DNA of 64,000 bases, from NCBI RefSeq assembly GCF_014205255.1, contig NZ_JACHNE010000001.1, positions 2,914,001 to 2,978,000 on the forward strand, given 5' to 3'. The position numbers were made by a program, and so were the translations under genes. Source of the DNA: Streptomyces caelestis (lineage in GTDB: Bacteria > Actinomycetota > Actinomycetes > Streptomycetales > Streptomycetaceae). The notes under the pieces are model-generated. The model was not told where the DNA came from, searched no databases, and saw only the letters and a program-made list of their open reading frames with translations. Below, piece by piece: positions 8,244 to 15,980 of the stretch (within the stretch, counting starts at the first letter, position 1; each line of letters opens with the position of its first letter).

Positions 8244-10379
8244 TCAGCCCGTGCCGACACCGTCCGTGTCACCGGCGGAGGACACCCGCTGCCCGGGCAC
8301 GGCGTTCGCCAGTTCCGTCTCGGCGGTGACGGCCGCGATCCGTGACTCCTGGCCGACGTTGCGCGTCTCGGCCTTGAGCGCGAGGTTCGCGACGGCGGTG
8401 TTGAACTGGTCGATGGAGGCCGGCTCGTCCGGGCCCAGCAGGTACTGCTTGAGCTCCTTGCGGTCCCCGGCCAGCGGATCGGCGGCCGGGTCGCGCACCG
8501 CGGCGAGCAGCTCGCCCAGCTCGTCCGCGCTGTTGGACAGGATCACCGCGGCACGCACCGCCGTGTTGTTCCGCTTGAACTCCTCGGCACCCAGCTCCGC
8601 GGAGTCCGTGACCGCGTACGGCTTGCCGCTCGCGATGAAGTCGGAGACCACGCTGGAGATGTCGGAGACCATCGCGTCGGAGACGTTGAAGCAGTCGTAC
8701 AGCCGCGGCATGGCGCCGGTGATGACGCGGTGCTCCCAGGTGGGGAAGGAGCGCCAGTAGGCGTCGTTCCACTCGGTGCGCAGCCGGGCGACCTCTTCGT
8801 GCCGGGCGACGTCGGCCTGCCCGTCACGGGTGGCCTCGGCCTCGTCGCGGCCCTTGTCGCCACCGGCGCCGACCAGCTGGGCGATCCGGGCCTCGATCCG
8901 GGCCAGCTCGGTCTTGGCCCGCGCCTGGGCGGCGCTGTCGGTGACGAAGCGCGCGTCGGCGGCGCGCTCGGCGGCGGCCTTCTGGACCAGGGCCGTGATG
9001 CGCTGGTGGGCGGCCTTGGCCTCCTTGCTGCGCGTGCCGGTGAAGGGGTGCGGCTTGTACAGGACACGCACCGGCGGGTCGGCCGTGATCAGCCTGCGCA
9101 CGATGTTCTCGCCGGCCAGCAGGATCGAGGTGTTGCCGGGGTTGTCGTCCCAGCCCTCCCAGGTGGGGGCGTACAGGACCGTCGGGCAGTGTCCATCAGC
9201 GGCTCCGCCGCGGGGACCCTCGGGCACGCCCTGCCAGGTCTGGATCGGGGCGAGCTGCGGGCGGCCGACCTCGACGATGTCGTCGTCGCGGACACCGACG
9301 TCGGCGATGGCGTAGCGGTCGCGGCCCGCGCGGCCGGCCGTCCACACCTCGTCGTAGACCTTGCTGAACGGGTTGACGCTGGCGAGCTTGTCGCTGTCGC
9401 CGTGACCGATGAAGACGTGCTTCATGGTGGGCACGCGCAGCAGGTGGATGTTCTTGCCGACGTTCGCCGCGTAGAGCGCGACCCGCACCGTGGACAGGTC
9501 CATGTTCATCAGGTGCACCCCTCCGGGCACGCAGATGACGGGGACCGTGGTCGGCGCCAGGTTGTTCAGGATGGCCCGCTCACGCAGGATGATCAGCGGC
9601 CTGGAGTCCAGCTTCTCCATGGTGTCCAGCCACATGTTGACCTGGTACGCGGAGTCCTTCGAACCGGAGAAGTACAGGACCGTCTCCGGCTTGTACTCGC
9701 GCAGCCAGTCGTCGACGGCGGCCAGCGCCTTCTCGGCGTTCGGCGGGGTCTTCCGGCCGCGCACGTACGGCATGAGCGCCAGGACGTACAGGCAGGCGAC
9801 GGCCACCGTGATGGCGATGCCGACGAAGCCGACGAGGGCCGACTTCACCTGCGCGGCGAGCAGGATGCCGCCGACCGCGAAGAGGTCGAGGTGCAGCATC
9901 TTCTCGGCGGAGCGGTGGAGCAGCCGGCGCGGCGGGGCGTCCGGGATGCGGATGCGGGACTTCAGGTCCACGTTGCGGGTGGCGACCGGCATGCGGCGGC
10001 GGTTGCGGATCAGCTGGACCAGCGCGCCGTGCGGGGCCTGGAGACCGTAGAAGGCGATGAAGCAGGCGATGGCCCCGTAGTAGATCAGGTTGTCCGCGAG
10101 GGACAGCCGGGCCAGCAGCAGGACGAGCAGCAGCTCCCGGATCAGGAAGCGGATCGACAGGCCGGCCCGGACCTTGCCGAGGCGGTTGATCAGGTAGCTG
10201 CCCTTGCGGTGCAGATAGTGGTCCGCCAGGTACGTCACGGCGGCCGCTGCCGCGAAGGCGGGAACGCTCGGGACGAGCGCGGCCAGCATGAGGGCGGGGA
10301 AGCCCGCCACCATGAGGACCGCCGCGGCCAGCTCGGCCGCGCTGCCCACCCGGGCGACGCGAATAGCGGTGGATATCAC
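8244..10379 (-). CDS. Second membrane-anchored CDP-polyol phosphotransferase
   Basis: A 711-residue paralogue of the gene at 4697-6754. The N-terminal ~230 residues hold several hydrophobic helices (AAVLMVAGFPALMLAALV; FLIRELLLVLLLARL; YYGAIACFIAFYGL; ALVGFVGIAITVAVACLYVLAL). The catalytic part has YFSGSKDSAYQVNMWLD, FIGHGDSDKLASVNPF, LYAPTWEGWDDNPGN, YKPHPFTG, RLYDCFNVSDAMVSDISSVVSDF and GKPYAVTD. The histidine in GHGDSDK and in YKPHP are the family's likely catalytic residues. An insertion of ~90 residues rich in Ala/Arg/Glu follows YKPHPFTG and is probably helical. The start is GTG 10379, with an AGG seven bases upstream. It lies 172 nt downstream of the CDP-ribitol synthase, with a large hairpin between, so it acts with it but may be transcribed separately. 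It may be primase, polymerase or both. Confidence 0.87.
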   Translation of the reverse strand: MISTAIRVARVGSAAELAAAVLMVAGFPALMLAALVPSVPAFAAAAAVTYLADHYLHRKGSYLINRLGKVRAGLSIRFLIRELLLVLLLARLSLADNLIYYGAIACFIAFYGLQAPHGALVQLIRNRRRMPVATRNVDLKSRIRIPDAPPRRLLHRSAEKMLHLDLFAVGGILLAAQVKSALVGFVGIAITVAVACLYVLALMPYVRGRKTPPNAEKALAAVDDWLREYKPETVLYFSGSKDSAYQVNMWLDTMEKLDSRPLIILRERAILNNLAPTTVPVICVPGGVHLMNMDLSTVRVALYAANVGKNIHLLRVPTMKHVFIGHGDSDKLASVNPFSKVYDEVWTAGRAGRDRYAIADVGVRDDDIVEVGRPQLAPIQTWQGVPEGPRGGAADGHCPTVLYAPTWEGWDDNPGNTSILLAGENIVRRLITADPPVRVLYKPHPFTGTRSKEAKAAHQRITALVQKAAAERAADARFVTDSAAQARAKTELARIEARIAQLVGAGGDKGRDEAEATRDGQADVARHEEVARLRTEWNDAYWRSFPTWEHRVITGAMPRLYDCFNVSDAMVSDISSVVSDFIASGKPYAVTDSAELGAEEFKRNNTAVRAAVILSNSADELGELLAAVRDPAADPLAGDRKELKQYLLGPDEPASIDQFNTAVANLALKAETRNVGQESRIAAVTAETELANAVPGQRVSSAGDTDGVGTG

Positions 10380-10460
10380 GGAGAAACCTGCTCTTGGGAG
10401 GGGTGTGCCGGTCTTGTTTCGAGAATGCGGCTGGTCTGTGAATATTCGCGGGGCTGGATG

Positions 10461-10525
10461 ATTCAGGCCCCTGCGAACTCTCCTGTTGACGAACCCCGTT
10501 AACAGGAGGGCGCAGAGGCCTGAAT
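10461..10525. terminator. Long composite hairpin between the CDP-ribitol synthase and the phosphotransferase
   Basis: ATTCAGGCC (10461-10469) pairs with GGCCTGAAT (10517-10525), CTGCG with CGCAG, and CTCCTGTT with AACAGGAG, with small internal loops and an apical loop around GAACCCC. It lies about 27 nt past the minus-strand stop at 10552. It is a terminator or a partial read-through structure, since the next gene in the same direction starts at 10379. Confidence 0.7.
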
Positions 10526-10551
10526 TACTGAAGTCTATTTGGCGTCAATTA

Positions 10552-12048
10552 TTACACGCCGTCCTGCCGGTCCAGCACCGAGGCAAGGGCCTGCTCGAAG
10601 CCGGAGGCGCGGGCCGCGCCGGCGGTCGGGTCCTGCTGGCGGACGTCGATGACGTGGCCGGTCATCTCGGACAGCAGCACGTCGAGCGAGGTGCGCGCCA
10701 CGGCCTCGGAGGACAGCAGCGAGCCGGCCGGCTCCTGACCGAAAGCCTTGGTGCGCATCGGGGTGGCGGTGCGCTCGGGGTTGATGCAGTTGACGCGGAC
10801 GCCGTCGCCGGCCCACTCGTCGGACAGGGCCTGGGTGAGGTTCACCATCGCGGCCTTGGTCGAGGAGTAGAGGCTGTACTCGGCGCGGCCGCGGGTGTAG
10901 CTGCTGGAGGTGTACAGCAGCAGCTGGCCCTTGGTCTCGGACAGGTACTTGTACGACGAACGGGCGATCTGCACCGGAGCCAGGTAGTTGACCTTCAGCG
11001 CCTCCTCGATGGTGGCGTTGTCGGTCTCGGCGAGCTTGCCGATGCGCAGCACGCCCGCGGTGTTCACCACGTAGTCGATGCGGCCGGTCTCGGCGTACGC
11101 CTTGGACAGCGCGTCGTCGACCTCCTCCGGGTTCTCCACGTGGGTGCCGGTGGTGGAGCGGCCCAGCGCGTAGACCGTGGCGCCGTAGGACTCGGCGAGT
11201 TCGGCGATGTCCTTGCCGATGCCGTAGGAGCCGCCGAAGACGACGACCGTCTTGCCGGTCAGCAGCTCGCGGTAGGCCTCCTCGGAGACCTGCTCGGGCG
11301 TGGCCGTGGAGGCGAGCTGGAAGAGCTTGTCGGCGATGAAGACGTCGACGGGCTGGGTGACCTTCATGTTGTACTCGTCACCCGCGACGACGTGGATCGG
11401 CACGTCCGGCAGGTACTTGAGCACGACGGAGCAGTCGTCGGTGGCCTGGAAGTTGGGGTCGCCGGCGGCGACCTCGTAGGCCCGCTTGATCGTGGACAGC
11501 TTGAAGGCCTGCGGCGTCTGGCCGCGGCGCAGCCGGGAGCGGTCCGGGATCTCGGTGATGAACTCGCCGTCCTCGCCGTGCGTGCGCGTGACGATGATGG
11601 TGTCGGCGGAGGGGATGGCCACGTCGACGGCCTGGTAGCGCTCCAGCGCGGTGACACAGTCGTCGATGACGCGCTGCGACAGCAGGGGGCGCACGGCGTC
11701 GTGGAAGAGGACGTTGACGTCCTCGCCCTCGGCGAGGCCCTCACCCAGGGCGGAGATGGCGCGCTCGGTGGTCTCGTTCCGCGTGGAGCCGCCCTCGATG
11801 ATCTTCGAGACCTTCTTGAATCCGGCCTTCGCGACAATCTTCTCGATATCGGGCACATAGCCCGGCGCCATCAGCACGATGATGTCGTCGATCGAGTCGG
11901 CGTTCTCGAAAGTGGTCAGCGTGTGCTCGATGACTGCCTTGCCGGCGATCTTCAGCAGCTGCTTGGGGATCGACAGACCCACGCGCTGACCGGTGCCACC
12001 GGCCAGGATCACTGCGGTGGTACGGGGCTTGGCTATGTGCTGGGACAC
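10552..12048 (-). CDS. Bifunctional CDP-ribitol synthase: cytidylyltransferase fused to SDR ribulose-5-phosphate reductase
   Basis: The first ~235 residues are an IspD/TarI-type cytidylyltransferase (TTAVILAGGTGQRVGLSIPKQ, KIIEGGSTRNETTERAI, LFHDAVRPLLS, RRGQTPQAFK, TDDCSVV). The second half is a short-chain dehydrogenase (VVVFGGSYGIG at about residue 270 for NADPH, NTAGVL, and the catalytic YSSTK at about 393-397). The same order is known in the Haemophilus influenzae Acs1/Bcs1 enzymes, which reduce ribulose 5-phosphate and make CDP-ribitol; in S. aureus the two steps are separate proteins, TarI and TarJ. The start is GTG 12048 (VSQHIAKPRTTAV) after AGGTAGGT. This enzyme makes the activated precursor expected for the adjacent phosphotransferases. 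An IspD role in isoprenoid synthesis is less likely because of the fused reductase and the neighbours. Confidence 0.85.
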   Translation of the reverse strand: MSQHIAKPRTTAVILAGGTGQRVGLSIPKQLLKIAGKAVIEHTLTTFENADSIDDIIVLMAPGYVPDIEKIVAKAGFKKVSKIIEGGSTRNETTERAISALGEGLAEGEDVNVLFHDAVRPLLSQRVIDDCVTALERYQAVDVAIPSADTIIVTRTHGEDGEFITEIPDRSRLRRGQTPQAFKLSTIKRAYEVAAGDPNFQATDDCSVVLKYLPDVPIHVVAGDEYNMKVTQPVDVFIADKLFQLASTATPEQVSEEAYRELLTGKTVVVFGGSYGIGKDIAELAESYGATVYALGRSTTGTHVENPEEVDDALSKAYAETGRIDYVVNTAGVLRIGKLAETDNATIEEALKVNYLAPVQIARSSYKYLSETKGQLLLYTSSSYTRGRAEYSLYSSTKAAMVNLTQALSDEWAGDGVRVNCINPERTATPMRTKAFGQEPAGSLLSSEAVARTSLDVLLSEMTGHVIDVRQQDPTAGAARASGFEQALASVLDRQDGV

Positions 12049-12569
12049 AGGTGACCTACCTTGGGGCGACAGGGAACTTGGAAATGGTCCCACTTGTGGT
12101 TACCGCAGTGCAAGGTGAGCGACCTCTGCCGCATATGTGCGCGCAACCTGTCATTCACCTCCCACTCCTGGTGATTGGTGAGACGGTGCCGCGACCCCCC
12201 GGGAAAAGCGCTGTGAGTAACTCCACAGATGCTCAGCGACGTCGGAGCCGCGTGAGACGGCGGTGACCGAGGACCTTCGAGAGTTCCTTGGACGATGTCC
12301 GGTGCACGGTACGCGCTTTGACAGTGCCCCGCGTACCGGCCCCGCCGCTCGCCGCGGCGGCTCCACGGCCGTGGCGTGCGGATCTTCACGTCCCGGGACG
12401 TGGGGCTGCACGCCTTCTTCATGGACCCGGCCGCGAATACGGCTCCCCCGGCCGTTCATTGCCGCGGAATTCCTGGTCAAGATTCCGCAGCATTTCGGTC
12501 TCGGTGAGAGCAATACGCGGCAAGCCCGGGTCGGACTTCTCACACGGCTCCCCGGTCTCGTACGACGAA
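12049..12569. other. Upstream region of the CDP-ribitol synthase gene
   Basis: About 520 nt lie between the CDP-ribitol synthase start and the phoD terminator. It should contain the minus-strand promoter for the wall cassette. Open frames cross it, but none has a ribosome site or recognisable protein. I see no clear operator, and one TTCACC-containing stretch at about 12150 is not repeated as a PHO box would require. Confidence 0.5.
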
Positions 12570-12599
12570 GAGCCCGGCACTCCGAGGAGTACCGGGCTC
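12570..12599 (-). terminator. Hairpin terminator after phoD
   Basis: GAGCCCGG and ACTCC on the left pair with GGAGT and CCGGGCTC on the right across 12570-12599. It lies about 21 nt past the phoD stop. Confidence 0.75.
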
Positions 12600-12620
12600 A
12601 CGCACGCGTCAGGGGCCGGG

Positions 12621-14171
12621 TCAGACGACCTCGACGCCAGGCCGGCCCGCCTCGACCCGCAGCTTGGCCAGCGTGCTCGGCGTCGCCGACGGCTGCCGTA
12701 CGGTGTCGACCACCCTCACCTGCGCGTCGATGCCGTCGCGGCGGACGTCGAAGAGGTGGTAGCCGCGGTGGGCGTCGAGCAGCTTCCAGTGCGGGTTGTC
12801 CGGGCGCCGCGGGTCCCACTCCCTGCGGAAGGCCGCCTGGTCCTGGTCGCCGTTGCTGGAGATGGAGGTGCCGACGAACTCGGCGCCGACGACCGCGGAG
12901 TCCGGGTCGGCGTAGTCCGCCTTGAGGTCGCTGATCATCGTCAGGTGCCGGTCGCCGGAGAGCACGACGGGGTTGCGGACCTGCTTGAACTCCTGGAGGA
13001 ACCGGTTGCGTTCGGCCTGGTAGCCGTCCCAGGCGTCGTAGAACCAGAGCTTGCCCTCGCCGACCTTGAGGTCCGTCTCGGCCATCATGATCTGGGAGGC
13101 GATCAGGTTCCAGCGGGCCGGCGAGTCCTGCAGCCCGTTCAGCAGCCACTGCTTCTGCCGCGCGCCCAGCATGGTCAGTGACGGGTCCTGGGCACCAGCC
13201 TGGCTGGTGGCCTGGTCGCTGCGGTACTGGCGGGTGTCCAGCACGTTGAGCCGGGCCAGGCGGCCGAACTCCAGGCGGCGGTACATCCGGATGTGCGGGC
13301 CGTTGGGGACGGCGGTCGCCCGGACCGGCATGTGCTCGTAGAACGCCTGGTAGGCCGCGGTCAGCCGGGCCACGAACGCGTCGTGCGGCTGCTTGTCCGG
13401 GTCCTGCGGGATCTCACCGGCGAAGTCGTTGTCCACCTCGTGGTCGTCGAAGCTCACCACGAAGGGCGCGTTCGCGTGCATCGCCGCGAGGTCGGCGTCG
13501 GTGCGGTACTGGGCGTACCGGTTGCGGTACTGGGTGAGGCTGAACGGCTCCCCGGTCCCCTCATGGCGCCGTACGCCCGTCGCCGACGGCGTCGACTCGT
13601 AGATGTAGTCGCCGACGAACACCACGACGTCCGGGTCCTGGTCGAGCATGTCGGCGTACGGTGTGAAATAGCCGTGCTGCCAGTTCTGGCAGGAGGCCAG
13701 CGCCATGCGCAGGGAGCCACCGGAGCTGTAGGGGTGGGGCGCGGTGCGGGTGCGGCCGACGGGCGAGAGCTGCCCGCTGGTGCGAAAGCGGTACCAGTAC
13801 GTGCGGTCCGGGCGCAGCCCCCGTACGTCCACGTGAACGCTGTGCCCGTACTCGGGCCGGGCCTGGGCGGTGCCGCGGCGGACGAGCTTTCTGAACCGGT
13901 GATCCTCCGCGAGCTGCCACTCCACCGGCACCACCCGGTCGGGCATTCCGCCGCCGTTCAGCGGGTCCGGGGCGAGCCGGGTCCACAGCACGATGCCGTC
14001 CGGCAGCGGGTCCCCGGAGGCGACGCCGAGGCTGAACAGGCCGTCGGGCAGCGGTGTCTCGGCCCCGTGGGCGGTGGCCGGAAGCCACAGCTGGGCGGAG
14101 GCCGCGGCACCGAGGACCGCGGCACCGGCGGTCAGAAAGCGGCGTCGGTCGGGGGATACTGCTCCGGTCAT
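12621..14171 (-). CDS. phoD: Alkaline phosphatase D / phosphodiesterase, Tat-exported
   Basis: A 516-residue PhoD-family enzyme. The N-terminus has a twin-arginine signal (SPDRRRFLTAGAAVLG) ending near ATAHGAE. After an N-terminal beta domain (LGVASGDPLPDGIVLWTRL...DRTYWYRF) come the metal-binding motifs: ASCQNW, VVFVGDYIYES, SFDDHEVDND and LSGDRH. Family members need Ca/Fe and release phosphate from mono- and diesters; Bacillus PhoD is known to hydrolyse wall teichoic acid. Its place beside a wall-polymer cassette fits turnover of that polymer. PhoP control is usual for the family, but I could not confirm a proper PHO box in the 14172-14339 leader, which does hold the palindrome GCGGGCGGTCCGCCCGC at 14225-14241. 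Confidence 0.93.
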   Translation of the reverse strand: MTGAVSPDRRRFLTAGAAVLGAAASAQLWLPATAHGAETPLPDGLFSLGVASGDPLPDGIVLWTRLAPDPLNGGGMPDRVVPVEWQLAEDHRFRKLVRRGTAQARPEYGHSVHVDVRGLRPDRTYWYRFRTSGQLSPVGRTRTAPHPYSSGGSLRMALASCQNWQHGYFTPYADMLDQDPDVVVFVGDYIYESTPSATGVRRHEGTGEPFSLTQYRNRYAQYRTDADLAAMHANAPFVVSFDDHEVDNDFAGEIPQDPDKQPHDAFVARLTAAYQAFYEHMPVRATAVPNGPHIRMYRRLEFGRLARLNVLDTRQYRSDQATSQAGAQDPSLTMLGARQKQWLLNGLQDSPARWNLIASQIMMAETDLKVGEGKLWFYDAWDGYQAERNRFLQEFKQVRNPVVLSGDRHLTMISDLKADYADPDSAVVGAEFVGTSISSNGDQDQAAFRREWDPRRPDNPHWKLLDAHRGYHLFDVRRDGIDAQVRVVDTVRQPSATPSTLAKLRVEAGRPGVEVV

Positions 14172-14287
14172 CGGCTGACTCCCTTACCTCGCTGGCCACT
14201 TGGACACTGGGAAGCTTCACGCTCGCGGGCGGTCCGCCCGCTGAACGTCGGGGTTCACGTACATGACAACTAAGCAGACAGACGAGG

Positions 14288-14328
14288 ACCCGCCGCCAGC
14301 ACGGGAACAAGCCTTTGCCGGGGCGGGT
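14288..14328 (-). terminator. Possible terminator after the FG-GAP gene
   Basis: ACCCGCC (14288-14294) and GGCGGGT (14322-14328) can pair around a loose 27-nt loop just past the stop at 14340. It is weaker than the other hairpins in this window. Confidence 0.35.
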
Positions 14329-14339
14329 CTGACGAGTTA

Positions 14340-15839
14340 TCAGTAAGCGAATCCGGTGCCGAGGCGGGCACCTGTGGCGGTCGTGCCGAGAAGGGTGTTG
14401 CCGAACGTGGTGGTGGCGTTCGGGCTCACGACGGTCGCCGGGCCGGACCTGAAGTACCACACGGACCCGGCGTTGCCGTTCTCCCCCGGCGCACCCGCGG
14501 CCAGGTCGGCCAGGCCGTCGTGGTTGGCGTCCGCGAGGTGGACGGCCCTGCCGAAGGCGTCGTTCTTCTCGGCGGAGCCCGGCACGTCGGGCGTGTTCTG
14601 CGTGACCACCTGGGCGCCGGTGCCGGTGAGTCCGCGCGCGGTGCCGCGCAGGACGACGACGGCTCCCGCGTCGGCCACACCGCCCAGGTTCTCACCGGGC
14701 AGCCCGGTCACCACGTCCGGGTGTCCGTCGCCGTTGACGTCGGCGATCTGGACGTCGGTCCCGAAGCCGTCGCCCGCCTCGGCGCTCCCGGGCACGCCGG
14801 GGCTGTCCTGGTTGAGGTGCTTGGCCTTCACCCCGTCGGGCCCGTCCGGGCCGCCCGGGATCCAGGTGACCCGGCCGCCCTTCGCGGCGGGGGTGTCGAG
14901 GTCGCTGTCGTACCCGTCGACGGCCCGGCCGACCACGATGTCGTCGTAGCCGTCCCGGTCGATGTCCCCGATGTCGAGGTTCTCGCCGCCCTTGAGCCGG
15001 TAGCCGTCGGCGCCCTGCACGGTGATGTACGGCGTGAGCCCCTGCCCGGTGCCCAGCCAGTACACGACCCGGCGGGCGTCGAACTCGTCGCCGTCGATCT
15101 GCGTGCCCGCCACGTCCGTGACGCCGTCGCCGTTGACGTCGCCGGTGGCCAGGTCGAGGTAGCGGCTGTCGAACTCGTCCGTCAGGAGCTGCTCGCCGTG
15201 GGCCGTGGAGCCGTCCCGGGCGAACGGGCCTTTCAGCACGCGCAGATTGATCTGGTTCTCCACGGTCACCAGGTCCTCGGCACCGTCGCCGTTGACGTCC
15301 CCGACGGTCAGGCGCCCCTGGCGGCCGAGCCAGTCGTAGGACTTCCCGGTGGCCAGGACCGCCCCACCGGACAGGCCCTTCGCACCGCCCCACAGGACCT
15401 CGACCAGCCCGGACTCCTCGCCGCCGTCGGCCGTGTCCTCGCCGCCCACGCCGACCACCAGGTCCGCGTACCCGTCGCGGTCGACGTCGGCGGTGGTGAG
15501 CGCGCTGCCGAACGCGTCGTCCGTCTCGGGGCTGCCGGGCACGCCGGCCGTACTCTGGCTGAACACCTGCCTCTTCGTCGTGTCCAGCCCGTTCTTCGAA
15601 CCGTAGACCACGGCGGCGTATCCGGCGCCCTTCTTGCCGCCGACGGTCGCGGTCGGGGCGGCCACGGCGAGGTCGGCGTAGCCGTCGCCGTTGAAGTCGT
15701 CGTGGAGCTTCGCCGCGGTGGAGGGCGCGGCGGGGGCGGCGTGCGCGGCCACCGGGGCGATGACGGCCGCGGCGACCGCGATGGCCGCCGCCACGCCGGC
15801 CGATCGGCCGATCCTGCGCTTGCTCATGGACTGGGGCAC
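14340..15839 (-). CDS. Secreted FG-GAP (integrin alpha-like beta-propeller) repeat protein
   Basis: The 499-residue product starts at GTG 15839, preceded by GGAG five bases away; the ATG at 15827 is four codons downstream and lacks a ribosome site. A signal peptide (MSKRRIGRSAGVAAAIAVAA...AHAAPAA) is followed by seven FG-GAP units with Ca-binding loops: DFNGDGYADLAVAAP, DVDRDGYADLVVG, DVNGDGAEDLV, DVNGDGVTDV, DIDRDGYDDIVVG, DVNGDGHPDVVTG and DANHDGLADLAAG. This predicts a seven-bladed extracellular beta-propeller. No catalytic domain or cell-wall anchor is visible, so binding to a surface polymer or protein is the likely role. It is transcribed in the same direction as obg but separated from it by a strong hairpin. 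Confidence 0.88.
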   Translation of the reverse strand: MPQSMSKRRIGRSAGVAAAIAVAAAVIAPVAAHAAPAAPSTAAKLHDDFNGDGYADLAVAAPTATVGGKKGAGYAAVVYGSKNGLDTTKRQVFSQSTAGVPGSPETDDAFGSALTTADVDRDGYADLVVGVGGEDTADGGEESGLVEVLWGGAKGLSGGAVLATGKSYDWLGRQGRLTVGDVNGDGAEDLVTVENQINLRVLKGPFARDGSTAHGEQLLTDEFDSRYLDLATGDVNGDGVTDVAGTQIDGDEFDARRVVYWLGTGQGLTPYITVQGADGYRLKGGENLDIGDIDRDGYDDIVVGRAVDGYDSDLDTPAAKGGRVTWIPGGPDGPDGVKAKHLNQDSPGVPGSAEAGDGFGTDVQIADVNGDGHPDVVTGLPGENLGGVADAGAVVVLRGTARGLTGTGAQVVTQNTPDVPGSAEKNDAFGRAVHLADANHDGLADLAAGAPGENGNAGSVWYFRSGPATVVSPNATTTFGNTLLGTTATGARLGTGFAY

Positions 15840-15870
15840 GTGAACTCCGGTGATCCGCTGGGCTGTTGCC

Positions 15871-15900
15871 GTGCGGAGAGGAACAAGATCCTCTCCGCAC
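15871..15900 (-). terminator. Hairpin terminator after obg
   Basis: GTGCGGAGAGGA (15871-15882) and TCCTCTCCGCAC (15889-15900) form a perfect 12-bp stem with a six-base loop. It lies between the obg stop and the GTG of the FG-GAP gene. Confidence 0.8.
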
Positions 15901-15980
15901 CGCCCACTACGACTCACCGAGGAACGACTTGGTTGCCCTGAAGTCCGTCGCCTGTTTGCTCTTCGTTAACGCGGAACCGA

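Noticed and set aside
10552..12048. Assignment as IspD of the isoprenoid pathway.
   Set aside because: The fused SDR domain and teichoic-acid neighbours fit CDP-ribitol synthesis better, and no ispF is adjacent.
12100..12560. Small frames in the spacer between the CDP-ribitol synthase gene and phoD.
   Set aside because: They have poor codon patterns, no ribosome site and no recognisable protein.
14172..14300. A possible PHO box upstream of phoD (GTTCACGTACATGAC and neighbouring TTCA/TGAA elements).
   Set aside because: I could not align at least two 11-bp direct repeats in one orientation with the needed consensus.
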